A DNA stretch of 32,226 bases, taken from NCBI GenBank assembly GCA_964532155.1, contig CAZHGN010000015.1, positions 1-32,226 of the forward strand. Direction: 5' to 3'. This DNA comes from HGM11416 sp964532155 (GTDB lineage: Bacteria > Bacillota > Clostridia > Christensenellales > Borkfalkiaceae). Below are positions 8,385 through 17,071 of this stretch, one piece after another. The translations under genes were made by a program, and so were the position numbers. Each line of letters opens with the position of its first letter. Position 1 is the stretch's first letter. The notes below the pieces were generated by a model. The model saw only the letters and a program-made list of their open reading frames with translations, did not search any database and had not been told where the DNA came from.

Positions 8385-10790
8385 CTATTTATCCCTTTTT
8401 ACCGAATAAATTTTAGCCGACTGCGCTTTTATTGAAAGTGTAATGTTTTTTACCGCCGAATATTTCTTACGGATAAAAACGCTTTCCCTTTGAGCGCAAT
8501 CGAAGGCAAGTTTAACGCCTCCTAAACTCACCTCGCCTTTGCCCTCGACCGATATTTTAAATGCGTTCAAGCCGATAACGGAAGATATCGTTTGCTTAAT
8601 TTCTCCGCCGTTTTTAACTATTGCGCAAGTCGGGCTTGCCGAAAAAGACACCTCGCCGTCAATCGTCCAATTGCAAGATCTGTCCTGAAAATTTCCGTTA
8701 ACGATCTCGAAAGAAGACTTTAAATTGTTGTCGGAAACCAAATTGGTTACCTTGACGGTCAACAAATCGCAAGGCGAAAGATAAACGTTATTTTTAAAGA
8801 CGATATCCGATATAGGCGAATAATCATCCGTTTCGCTGCCGTCGAAGGGCTGTTTGCCGTGATAGGGATCATCGCACCAAGTACCGACGGCATGCCCGCC
8901 TTTAAGAATGCAGTCGTGGACGAATACGTTTTTCGTCATTTCGTTTTCCTGATTTTCGGCGGATTTTCCCCAAGGAATAAAAGCAATCGCTTTACCCCAG
9001 CCGCCGTAAGCGGAATTAATATAACAATCGCGAATTTCGATATTTTCTATCGAATTATCCGCACCCGGCGTGCAATCCCAAAAATTCCCGTCGTACCCCC
9101 TCGGATCGATATATCCGGGATTTAACGTTATGCCGTCGTCGTTAGTGACCATTACGGTGTTCGCTATAAGGCAATTTTTAGAACCGTTAAGCCCTATTCC
9201 GTCCGCGCTTAAGCACCTTGGATCGATAAATTTCAGTCCGCTCAAGAAAACGTTTTTGCAATGCACCAAAAAAACGTGGTAACTGTTAGCGCGCGTAATT
9301 GTGATTCCGCTAACCTCGAAATCGGAGCATTTATTAAACGTTATGGGAACTATATGAATAAGCGCGTTACAATGAATATCGTAATACGGCCAACCGCCGC
9401 AAAGTCTTTCGCTGCCCGAATCGCACATTCTTATGCGTCCTTCGCCTGTAACTTTAAACTCGCTTATACCGTTGCCGTAAATAAGAGGTTTGTTATGCAC
9501 CAAAAAGTTATGCGCCCACTGTATGCTATAATAAAAGTTATCGTGCTCGTACGCTACGTCGTAATTATAATGCGCGGGCACCTCGCTTTGTACTATCGTC
9601 GCGCCTTTGCCAATATTCAACTCGACGCAACTTTTCATAACGATATGCGTAGCGACAAATTCGCCTCGACTTAAAACGACCTTACCGCCGCCGTTTAACG
9701 CCGCCTCGTCTATCGCGCGTTGAATAGCCTTAGTATCGTCGGTATAACCGTCGCCTTTCGCGCCGAAATCATAAACGTCGTACGACTTGCCCCTTATTCT
9801 AATTTTATACGGATTAGCAACCTTTTTTAACGCACGCTTTAGGTACGCCGAGCCAAGTTCGTCGCCGATTATATCGTTTTCTTGCGACGGCGCAATATTA
9901 TAAAATCTTACGGTGCCGCACTCGGATAGCGGCTCTATTTTAATACCCTCGAGCCGCTCGTTATCGTCTACCGCAAACTGTTTTATAGGCACTATAACCG
10001 TTGATAATTTGTCTTCTAATCTAAAATCTACGTATTTATCAACGCTGAAATCGGGACAAAGGTCGGTTGCTATATACAACCTAAAATCCTTGCAATCGCC
10101 CAAGTTTTCGGCAGTAATTCTGAGGCTGTCCTTGACGGATATAACCGCGTTAAGTACCGAATATCGCGCTTTTTTAAAGTGCGGAAAAACGAGCGGTTCT
10201 CGTTTATTGAAGGAATACTCGAGGTAACCGTCACCTTGTCTCAAATCCCCTTTGCACGAAAAATATTTAAAAGCATTCCCCTGTTCGAAACGGAAATCGA
10301 GCAGATTGCCGAAATATATTTCGCCGATATAAATGCTTTCGTCCGAAACGTTCAAGCCCTTTACGCTATAAAATTCTATATTCAACTTGTCCGCATTTTT
10401 TAAAGCGGGATTATCGCTTGTCTTTACGAGCAAGCGCGACCACCTGTCGTTGAAAAAATTTATTTCGTCAACGCTTTTTTCTCCGCTTTTGCTTACGACC
10501 TCTATTCTAATCATATCGCAAGCGGTCGCTCCGTTAACGGCAATCGACAGCGCATCTTTATCCGAGTAATCCTTACCGAAAAGCGGAACGGTTATAGCGC
10601 ACCGCTCACCGCAAAGCCTTGTCAAAATTTCCAAGGCTTTGCCTCCGTCGTACGGTTTTTTCGGCCAGCAGGCAATCTCGTCGGTCATAGTAAGCTTTTC
10701 GATATTCTTATCCGCTTTCGCTAAAGATATATCTACGTATTCTCTATCGGTCAGATAGTAATTCTTGTATATGCGACGTTCGTTTGACAT
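8385..10790 (-). CDS. Multidomain GH28 (polygalacturonase-like) hydrolase
   Basis: An 801-residue protein without a signal peptide. The first 330 residues appear to be one or two beta-sandwich, CBM-like regions. The catalytic beta-helix begins at YDVYDFGAKGDG, a hallmark of GH28 and pectate-lyase-type helices, and runs to about residue 700. D530 (SADGIG) and D551-D552 (TNDDGI) have the 21/22-residue spacing of the GH28 triad. The next rung reads AYGGWGKAIAF where GHG is expected. A histidine appears only later, H633 in GGHAVG, so the active site may be modified. A C-terminal beta domain covers about 705-801. The ATG abuts the stop codon of the SGNH gene (TAAATG), with GAGG 9 nt upstream, so translation is coupled. 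It is the last gene of the minus-strand block. Unsaturated or rhamnose-substituted galacturonide oligomers are plausible substrates. Confidence 0.75.
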   Translation of the reverse strand: MSNERRIYKNYYLTDREYVDISLAKADKNIEKLTMTDEIACWPKKPYDGGKALEILTRLCGERCAITVPLFGKDYSDKDALSIAVNGATACDMIRIEVVSKSGEKSVDEINFFNDRWSRLLVKTSDNPALKNADKLNIEFYSVKGLNVSDESIYIGEIYFGNLLDFRFEQGNAFKYFSCKGDLRQGDGYLEYSFNKREPLVFPHFKKARYSVLNAVISVKDSLRITAENLGDCKDFRLYIATDLCPDFSVDKYVDFRLEDKLSTVIVPIKQFAVDDNERLEGIKIEPLSECGTVRFYNIAPSQENDIIGDELGSAYLKRALKKVANPYKIRIRGKSYDVYDFGAKGDGYTDDTKAIQRAIDEAALNGGGKVVLSRGEFVATHIVMKSCVELNIGKGATIVQSEVPAHYNYDVAYEHDNFYYSIQWAHNFLVHNKPLIYGNGISEFKVTGEGRIRMCDSGSERLCGGWPYYDIHCNALIHIVPITFNKCSDFEVSGITITRANSYHVFLVHCKNVFLSGLKFIDPRCLSADGIGLNGSKNCLIANTVMVTNDDGITLNPGYIDPRGYDGNFWDCTPGADNSIENIEIRDCYINSAYGGWGKAIAFIPWGKSAENQENEMTKNVFVHDCILKGGHAVGTWCDDPYHGKQPFDGSETDDYSPISDIVFKNNVYLSPCDLLTVKVTNLVSDNNLKSSFEIVNGNFQDRSCNWTIDGEVSFSASPTCAIVKNGGEIKQTISSVIGLNAFKISVEGKGEVSLGGVKLAFDCAQRESVFIRKKYSAVKNITLSIKAQSAKIYSVKRDK

Positions 10791-11462
10791 TTAAAAGAAC
10801 CTCTTTAAAACGCTGTCTATTCTATCAGCTATAAACGCCATGCCCTTATCTCCGGGGTGCGCGCATATACCCGAATGCTCGAATTTGCCGTAAGCCTTCA
10901 TTTCGGCAAGTTCGCCCAAATCCTCTAATTCTACCAAATTTTCATTATCCCCCGCCTCGCGTATGGCGTCGGATACGGTTTTATTTTTCCAAAAAGACGT
11001 TGTGTATACGACTTTCCCTTTTTTCGTATTTAACTTGTTTATCAATATTTCGAGTTGTTTTCCGAAATATTCTTTATCCACGTTCACGGAAACGTTTTCG
11101 GCAAGCCTGAAAATAATATAATCGGGATTAAATCCGCAAATATCGTCTAAATTTTCTTCCTCGGCCAAGCCTTCGTTCACCTTTACTTCCCAAGATGAAA
11201 GTTGTTTGACGGCAAGAAAATAATCCACGCCTCGCTCGCCCCACTTTTTCATTAAAACATGAACGTAATCTTTATCCTCAGCGGACGCCGCCATGCCAAA
11301 ATCGTTAAACCACCCGATCGACGGCAAAGCGCCATGCCTCGTTATTGAATTACCCAGTATGAGTATTCTTATTTTTCCGTTCTCGTTTCCGTAAAACCTC
11401 AGCGAATCCGAATTGATTAATTGCCCTTGTGCTTGAACGGTGTTTTCTTTTATGCTATCCAT
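10791..11462 (-). CDS. SGNH/GDSL-family esterase
   Basis: A 223-residue SGNH hydrolase. Block I is visible as LGNSITRHG with the nucleophile Ser39 and is followed by a GW pair. The block III segment is RLAENV with the oxyanion-hole asparagine, and block V is ICAHPGDKGM with the catalytic histidine. There is no signal peptide, so it is predicted to be cytoplasmic. In this gene neighbourhood, removal of O-acetyl groups from imported pectic or other oligosaccharides is the likely role (CE12-like rhamnogalacturonan acetylesterases share the fold), but lipase or arylesterase activity cannot be excluded. The gene is followed immediately by the GH28 gene. It is preceded by a 145-bp gap with a hairpin, so it may be expressed partly independently of the large lipoprotein gene. 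Confidence 0.8.
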   Translation of the reverse strand: MDSIKENTVQAQGQLINSDSLRFYGNENGKIRILILGNSITRHGALPSIGWFNDFGMAASAEDKDYVHVLMKKWGERGVDYFLAVKQLSSWEVKVNEGLAEEENLDDICGFNPDYIIFRLAENVSVNVDKEYFGKQLEILINKLNTKKGKVVYTTSFWKNKTVSDAIREAGDNENLVELEDLGELAEMKAYGKFEHSGICAHPGDKGMAFIADRIDSVLKRFF

Positions 11463-11544
11463 GTTTTTCTCGCTATTCGTTATTTAGGCAATTAGAGAAT
11501 CGAGCTTTAAAATTCAATTTCAAGCCCAACTCTCTAAAGCCCAA

Positions 11545-11571
11545 AGGTTTCCGCAAAATTTGCGGAAACCT
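11545..11571 (-). terminator. Hairpin downstream of the modular lipoprotein gene
   Basis: AGGTTTCCGC and GCGGAAACCT form a perfect 10-bp stem around a 7-nt AT loop (27-nt element). It lies 36 nt beyond the lipoprotein stop codon and before the SGNH start. On the minus strand the sequence after the stem is TTTGGGCTTT, an imperfect U-tract, so it may be a partial terminator or an RNA 3'-end stabiliser that lowers expression of the last two genes. Confidence 0.55.
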
Positions 11572-11607
11572 CGTTGTAGTCCTACAGCGTAACCGTTTAA
11601 CTAACGA

Positions 11608-14600
11608 TTATGCCGCTTGATTATAAGGATTAGTATCCAAAATCTTCAAGTCTGCTATATACATCTTGTTATTCTTATCTAACGATATATACCAGAGCCA
11701 ATCTGTCTTGTTATCCTCGCCGGTAAGATCTATTACGACGGTGTACCAAACATCTTTGGCAAGAGCCGTAGTCACTTCGTTACCATCTGAATCGTAATAT
11801 TTAATATTGTCACCAAACGTCCAGTCAGCACCGCTATTTACAGAGTTAACGTAATTAACAGCATAGATAAGGCTCGCCTGCTGACAAAGTCTTACTTTTA
11901 AGGTTACTGCCTTTCCGGTAACCGCAGCGGTAGCAATACCAAAAGTCAAGGCCCCGGTATACCAGTCGCCGACATCGTTTTCATATAAGTAAGCGCCTTC
12001 TACGCCGCCCACTGCCGCAGTTTGCTTGGTAAGCGTTGCCTTCCCGGCTTCATTAACAGACATATATTGCGCTATCATGGAAGTATCCGGCTCGTCGGGT
12101 GTTTCGGGCGTGTCGGGCGTACCGCTCGAAGCATAAGGATTAGTATCCAAAATCTTCAAGTCTGCTATATACATCTTGTTATTCTTATCTAACGATATAT
12201 ACCAGAGCCAATCTGTCTTGTTATCCTCGCCGGTAAGATCTATTACGACGGTGTACCAAACATCTTTGGCAAGAGCCGTAGTCACTTCGTTACCATCTGA
12301 ATCGTAATATTTAATATTGTCACCAAACGTCCAGTCAGCACCGCTATTTACAGAGTTAACGTAATTAACAGCATAGATAAGGCTCGCCTGCTGACAAAGT
12401 CTTACTTTTAAGGTTACTGCCTTTCCGGTAACCGCAGCGGTAGCAATACCAAAAGTCAAGGCCCCGGTATACCAGTCGCCGACATCGTTTTCATATAAGT
12501 AAGCGCCTTCTACGCCGCCCACTGCCGCAGTTTGCTTGGTAAGCGTTGCATGCCCGGCTTCATTAACAGACATATATTGCGCTATCATGGAAGTATCCGG
12601 CTCGGGTATGGTATAAGGATTAGAGTCGAGCATTTGCAAATCCGCAATATACATCGACGCATCTTTGTTAAGCGTAATGTAGTATATCCAGTTATTTTGT
12701 TGATCCTTCGTTTTTGAAAGATCGACTATGAGGATATACCATTTGTTCGCTACGGGCGTTTTTACGTAAGTCCCTTCAAGATCGAAATAATTGATTACGT
12801 CGTCGTATACCCAACCGGCACCGCCATGATAAGAATTCTCGTACCCAACGCAGAAATACGGTCTTTCGGCACTCTCAAATCTGACTTTAAGGGAAACAAC
12901 TTTGTCTTTGTGCTTAAGCGCTTCGAATTCAAGGCGACCGGAAAACCAGTGTTCGTCAGTATTTTTGTAATAATAAGCGCCTTCTACACCGTCTACCGCT
13001 TCGGCTTGTTTGACAAGCGTTCCGGTGGTGGTAATGTTCTTTGCTATTTCGGAATCGTCGCCTTCGATGACGGGTGCTTCTTTCAGATATTCAAAATTCT
13101 TTATATAGCCCGTCGACGGAACGTATTTAGAACCGGATAAACCGATATAGAAGAGATCCCACGTCGGCAAATTGTCGTCGTCGTAAGGAATGTTGACGAC
13201 GATCGTGTACCAAGCGCCGATGCCTATGCGCGACTCGTTACCCCTTTCGTTATAAATGGTTACGGTGTCGTGCGAGGCGAGCGCACCGGTTATCGTGGTT
13301 TCAAGCTTAACGTCGGCTTCGCCCGAATTTACAGCCTTAACCCAGTTGCAAATACCAAGACCGTCGCCGCTCAAAATATACAAGTCGAATTTAACGTAAT
13401 GATAGCCTTCGGTGAAAAATCTCTTAGGTTCGTTGGCGGCGTTGTGAATGTCGTTAAACGTAATCTTTCCGGACGTAGCAGCCGTTTGGCTTCTTATCTT
13501 ATACGAACCGACAAATTTACCGCTGTCGACCTTTTTAACGCTTACTGCGTTGGACGAAATAGTTAAGTTATTCAAAAAGTCGTCCGCGTCGTCGGTAACT
13601 TCGGGATCGTCGACGTCACCGATGGGATGTCTTTCGTCGTAAGTACCTTTGGGAAGAAGATTTGCCGTAGTATGGAAAGCAAAATTTCTTAAGTACGTTT
13701 TTTGACCGTTGGGCGTAGCTTCGTTAATCGAAAAGCCCATCATCGACCAACCGTCGGAATAAGTGGACAAGTCGTAAACTACGGTGTACCAAGTATTCTT
13801 TTGAAGCTCGGTTCCGTCCGCCAAGCGTGTTCCGTCTTTATAAATGTGAAGAAGATCGTCGTCGCCCGTGTATTTACCCATGGCACTCGAAGTGAACTTG
13901 TTATTTGCGGCAGCCAAGTCGTAAATGGCATATGCAGAAGAATCAGCGTTTTGGAAAGCAGAGGGAATATACGCAACGAAAGCCGCTGAATCTACGAAAT
14001 AAACGTCGTACGAGAACGTTTTGTAGCCGTTATTGACGATGCTCGTTAGCGAAGTGCTTTCGATTATAGCGTTAGACCAATAGTTGCCTTCCGTGCCGAG
14101 TTTATATTCGTAGCAATTAACAAAATCGCCCTCAAAAACCTTGTTAAACATAGCGACTTGAACGGGCTGCAACATCGTGCCCGCTTTGTACTCTACGCTG
14201 TCGTCGCGCACGTTAACCTTAAGCGTTCCGCTTACGGTTACGCCTGCGTTTTCATAGACGAGAGTCAAAACCGCTTTACCTACGGCTTTTGCCTTCACTC
14301 TAAGACCGTCGAGTTCGACGTATTCGCTACCCGATGTAATTTCGGCTGTGATTTCAGCGCCGGTTACCTTTTCGGCATTTACGTATACGTCGGCGGCGAT
14401 ATCGTAGAAAGTAGGATCGGTATCGCCTTCAATTACGGACAACGTAACGCTTTCGTGTTCGGGTTTTACGATGTCGGATTCCTCAATCGTTACCGAAACG
14501 TTTTTAGCGGCGGTCGTAAAGTCCTTATACGTTGCTTTTACTTGAACTACCGCCGGCCCAGCCGTAACGCCGGTAAGAATTCCGTCGTCGGATACGGTCG

Positions 14601-15054
14601 CCGCTTCGCTTACGCACTTATACGTGAACGTAACGCCACCGACTACCGGTTCGTCCTTATACGAAATCGAAAGAACCGTTTTTAAGTCGGCGGTTTTTCC
14701 CTTATAAACGGAAATGGATTCAACCGAAAGAACGGGTCTGTCGCCCGAATCGGTTACCGTAACGGGATAAGAATAAACCGAATCGCCGACGGTTGCCGTA
14801 ATCGTAGCGGCACCCTCTTTTTTTCCGGTTGCGGAAAGGACTCCGCCGTTTACCGTAACCGTTTCCTCGTCGGAAGATGCCCAGTTAGCATCGCCCTCGA
14901 CGCCCTCGGGAAGAGTTAATACTTTTTCCTCGAACAGGTCAAGCGAAACTTCAGGTTGCGGGACTGTGACATCACTGGCTTTTTCGCATGCAAACAAGCC
15001 CGCAACGGACATAATTAAGCATAACGATAATACCAACAGTTTGCTTTTTTTCAT
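11608..15054 (-). CDS. Large surface lipoprotein with Ig-like and repeated carbohydrate-binding-like modules
   Basis: A 1148-residue predicted lipoprotein. The leader ends in LFAC with Cys23 as the lipidation site, and a strong AAAGGAGG precedes the start. Residues of about 28-285 hold three bacterial Ig-like (Big_2-type) domains, recognisable from patterns such as VSDDGILTGVTAGPAVV. From about 290 to the end there are four or five beta-sandwich-like modules sharing the pattern WYTVVxDL, then W-hydrophobic-I-S-L, then YIADLxIL. The last two (about 817-974 and 987-1144) are nearly identical because of a DNA duplication, and are joined by a Pro/Thr/Asp/Glu-rich linker. No catalytic motif was recognised. 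By architecture it is likely a cell-surface glycan-capturing protein, functionally like SusE/SusF of Bacteroidetes, but this is inference. The modules were not assigned to a named CBM family. Confidence 0.7.
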   Translation of the reverse strand: MKKSKLLVLSLCLIMSVAGLFACEKASDVTVPQPEVSLDLFEEKVLTLPEGVEGDANWASSDEETVTVNGGVLSATGKKEGAATITATVGDSVYSYPVTVTDSGDRPVLSVESISVYKGKTADLKTVLSISYKDEPVVGGVTFTYKCVSEAATVSDDGILTGVTAGPAVVQVKATYKDFTTAAKNVSVTIEESDIVKPEHESVTLSVIEGDTDPTFYDIAADVYVNAEKVTGAEITAEITSGSEYVELDGLRVKAKAVGKAVLTLVYENAGVTVSGTLKVNVRDDSVEYKAGTMLQPVQVAMFNKVFEGDFVNCYEYKLGTEGNYWSNAIIESTSLTSIVNNGYKTFSYDVYFVDSAAFVAYIPSAFQNADSSAYAIYDLAAANNKFTSSAMGKYTGDDDLLHIYKDGTRLADGTELQKNTWYTVVYDLSTYSDGWSMMGFSINEATPNGQKTYLRNFAFHTTANLLPKGTYDERHPIGDVDDPEVTDDADDFLNNLTISSNAVSVKKVDSGKFVGSYKIRSQTAATSGKITFNDIHNAANEPKRFFTEGYHYVKFDLYILSGDGLGICNWVKAVNSGEADVKLETTITGALASHDTVTIYNERGNESRIGIGAWYTIVVNIPYDDDNLPTWDLFYIGLSGSKYVPSTGYIKNFEYLKEAPVIEGDDSEIAKNITTTGTLVKQAEAVDGVEGAYYYKNTDEHWFSGRLEFEALKHKDKVVSLKVRFESAERPYFCVGYENSYHGGAGWVYDDVINYFDLEGTYVKTPVANKWYILIVDLSKTKDQQNNWIYYITLNKDASMYIADLQMLDSNPYTIPEPDTSMIAQYMSVNEAGHATLTKQTAAVGGVEGAYLYENDVGDWYTGALTFGIATAAVTGKAVTLKVRLCQQASLIYAVNYVNSVNSGADWTFGDNIKYYDSDGNEVTTALAKDVWYTVVIDLTGEDNKTDWLWYISLDKNNKMYIADLKILDTNPYASSGTPDTPETPDEPDTSMIAQYMSVNEAGKATLTKQTAAVGGVEGAYLYENDVGDWYTGALTFGIATAAVTGKAVTLKVRLCQQASLIYAVNYVNSVNSGADWTFGDNIKYYDSDGNEVTTALAKDVWYTVVIDLTGEDNKTDWLWYISLDKNNKMYIADLKILDTNPYNQAA
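11623..12094. repeat. 472-bp direct repeat, copy A
   Basis: Position-by-position comparison with 12133-12604 (offset 510 bp) shows only two differences, at 12040/12550 (C versus A) and 12042/12552 (T versus G). The copy encodes the last module of the lipoprotein, about residues 987-1144. The differences turn AGKATL into AGHATL at protein level. A 38-bp linker separates the copies. Confidence 0.97.
12133..12604. repeat. 472-bp direct repeat, copy B
   Basis: This is the second copy of the repeat at 11623-12094 and encodes the penultimate module, about residues 817-974, of the lipoprotein. The reading frame is preserved because the 510-bp offset is a multiple of three. The preceding module (about 670-815) is related at protein level only, so this pair is much younger than the other repeats. 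Confidence 0.97.
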
Positions 15055-15144
15055 TTTTTCCTCCTTTAATGATTAGGTTTTGCCGATTTTGAGTTTAAGC
15101 AAAACGGTCATCAATTATTCAAATTAATTTTTTTGCGGTTAAAT

Positions 15145-16971
15145 TCACCAATTTTCGGCTATAGCACCGAAATATTTGACGTTAACCGTCTTATTGCCGG
15201 CTATGTCGAACAGGTTTTTATCCTTCAAAGTCAAAGCGCTTGCATAGCATTGTTTATTCGTCGGTGCATATTCGGCAGATACCGCAAAGCCGTCTTTTTC
15301 GGTCGGAAGATCAAATTCCGGATCAAACGTAAACGATTTAGAATCGTTAGCCACTTCAATAAAGCTATCGCTCATATTGTAGTAAACGTTCGACAAAAAG
15401 ATGTAATCCTCGCCCATTGCCGTAAATTTCAGATATCCGTTGTTTTGCACTTCGCTATAAAAAATATTGTTTCTGAAATAGAAATTGTTGGATAAAGACG
15501 AATCGTACTCGGTCTTTACTCTCGTTACCGTCATAAGCGGTTGATTGGGGTTATCCGTGAAAATAATCGTATTGTTTTCGACGTAAACGTTTTCGCAAGG
15601 ACCTGCCAAATGCATTAACGTCGGATAATTGCCGTCACGCTTGCCGTTATTTGCAAAAACGTTGTTTCTTATATACGCCCCCGACCATTCGGCTTTACCC
15701 GAACTTGTAACTATTTTTCCGTTTTCATCCCTTAAAGCGTTACCGTCTTGGTCGTACAACGTAACCTTGCCCGAAGTGTTGCAGAGCAAAATGCCCGGAC
15801 CGTCGTTATCGTGAGAATAGTTATATTGGAAAACGACGTTTACGCAACCTATATCCAAATCGAAGCCCTCGCCGTCGGCACCGCCGTTCGCAAGGTGGCA
15901 ATAAGCCGCTTCGTTATATTGCATTATTATATCTTTCGAACTGATAGGCCACATTCCGACGTTCGCCGTGCCGCTTCTTCCAAGAAAGTTTGCATGGTAA
16001 GAAACGTTTCTTTCAAAATAACCGCCTCTAACGCCTATCATGACAAGTCCGTCGCCGCCCGTCAAATTTATTTTATTTCCAACGTAATTTACGTTTTTGG
16101 AAGGATAATAGCCGTGCTCGTCGTCGCAATAAGGGTTTACGCCCCAAGCCACGCCTATACGTCTTACCCATTGACTCGTCATGAACACGCCGCTTCTCGA
16201 AACCTTTTCTATGCGGTTATTTTCTACCCACACGTTTTCGAGCCAACAAGGCGTACTACCCGTCGCAGTGTCGAAAATAATGCCGCCGCGCTCGTAAATA
16301 AAATCCGAATCGACCTCTTTAACGCCATTCACACCCAGTTCGTTCAATCTGCCAAAATAACTTTCTTCGCTATCGGCTTTTTTCCAATTCCAATTTACGT
16401 TGTGAATATAGCAACCGGATATTACCACGTTTTTATACGCGCCCGTAGTATAAACGTAAATACCGCGCAAGCCGCGAGGATTGATTATTTCGAGATCGGT
16501 TATGCGGACGTTTCCGCCGGTAACGATAACTGCGTTTTCGTTGCCGTTTCCGTCGATTACCGCTTGCTCGTCTCCGTATGAGGCAACGATTAGCGGCGTT
16601 TTTTCAGTCGCTGCATAGCCGCTTACGTCTAAAACGCCCTGAAAAGTACCCTTTAAAAGAATTCTTAACGCGCCGAGCGACTTGTTTTTTATTGCTGCGT
16701 TTACTTCGCTTAAAGATTTCTTCGGCGCCGCCACCGTCATTCCGTCGTTCGCGTCATCTCCGTTCTCGGCGTCGAAATACACGTCGGTATATTCAAACAA
16801 ATCGACTTCGTCGTATTTAGGCGCGGAAACCGCCTTTAAATACCCCGCCTCGTCGTTCACCTTTTCGCCGGACGAATTTCCGGAAGAAATAGTGCCCGGT
16901 CCGGTCGTGCCGCAAGCGCTCGCCGAAAACAGAGCGAGCACAAGAATAACAACCAATAATAGTTTTTTCAT
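15145..16971 (-). CDS. Beta-helix lipoprotein, paralogue 1 (putative polysaccharide-acting)
   Basis: A 608-residue predicted lipoprotein; the leader MKKLLLVVILVLALFSASAC carries Cys20. I chose the ATG at 16971 because GGAGG lies 7 nt upstream and the signal peptide starts there. An in-frame start at 17082 would add 37 residues before the signal. After a Ser/Gly-rich linker comes YFDAENGDDANDG, typical of right-handed parallel beta-helix proteins, then many rungs of the IxNNxI type. A conserved core reads DGEGFDLDIG (D366, E368, D371, D373) followed by YNYSHDNDG. It aligns throughout with the products of 22280-23875 and 23884-25767. No PL or GH family can be named with certainty. A lyase or hydrolase acting on the imported glycan, or a glycan-binding role, is inferred from the locus. 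Confidence 0.7.
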   Translation of the reverse strand: MKKLLLVVILVLALFSASACGTTGPGTISSGNSSGEKVNDEAGYLKAVSAPKYDEVDLFEYTDVYFDAENGDDANDGMTVAAPKKSLSEVNAAIKNKSLGALRILLKGTFQGVLDVSGYAATEKTPLIVASYGDEQAVIDGNGNENAVIVTGGNVRITDLEIINPRGLRGIYVYTTGAYKNVVISGCYIHNVNWNWKKADSEESYFGRLNELGVNGVKEVDSDFIYERGGIIFDTATGSTPCWLENVWVENNRIEKVSRSGVFMTSQWVRRIGVAWGVNPYCDDEHGYYPSKNVNYVGNKINLTGGDGLVMIGVRGGYFERNVSYHANFLGRSGTANVGMWPISSKDIIMQYNEAAYCHLANGGADGEGFDLDIGCVNVVFQYNYSHDNDGPGILLCNTSGKVTLYDQDGNALRDENGKIVTSSGKAEWSGAYIRNNVFANNGKRDGNYPTLMHLAGPCENVYVENNTIIFTDNPNQPLMTVTRVKTEYDSSLSNNFYFRNNIFYSEVQNNGYLKFTAMGEDYIFLSNVYYNMSDSFIEVANDSKSFTFDPEFDLPTEKDGFAVSAEYAPTNKQCYASALTLKDKNLFDIAGNKTVNVKYFGAIAENW

Positions 16972-17022
16972 CGTATTCCTCCATATTTTTTTGCATAATC
17001 GATAAGCTTTTTCGCATGTGTA

Positions 17023-17052
17023 GCATTCAAGATTACCGCATTCAAGATTACC
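17023..17052. repeat. Two tandem copies of a 15-bp unit
   Basis: GCATTCAAGATTACC occurs twice without interruption, at 17023-17037 and 17038-17052. The element lies in the 100-bp gap between the GH78-like gene and beta-helix paralogue 1. No function is evident; it looks like a slippage duplication. Confidence 0.9.
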
Positions 17053-17071
17053 GCAACGCCGTTCGGGTATT

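Noticed and set aside
11623..12604. Mobile element or CRISPR as the cause of the long repeat
   Set aside because: Only two long copies exist, in frame within one coding sequence, with no transposase, terminal inverted repeats or spacer pattern.
14158..14685. 175-codon open frame on the plus strand
   Set aside because: It is antisense to the Ig-like region of the large lipoprotein gene and has no domain or ribosome binding site.
15055..15144. Terminator from the inverted repeat GTTTTGC/GCAAAAC
   Set aside because: The 7-bp stem has a 15-nt loop and no T-tract on the minus strand; transcription probably reads through.
15748..16581. 277-codon open frame on the plus strand
   Set aside because: It is antisense to the beta-helix lipoprotein gene, with low-complexity Arg/Val/Ile-rich composition and no recognisable domain; a shadow frame.
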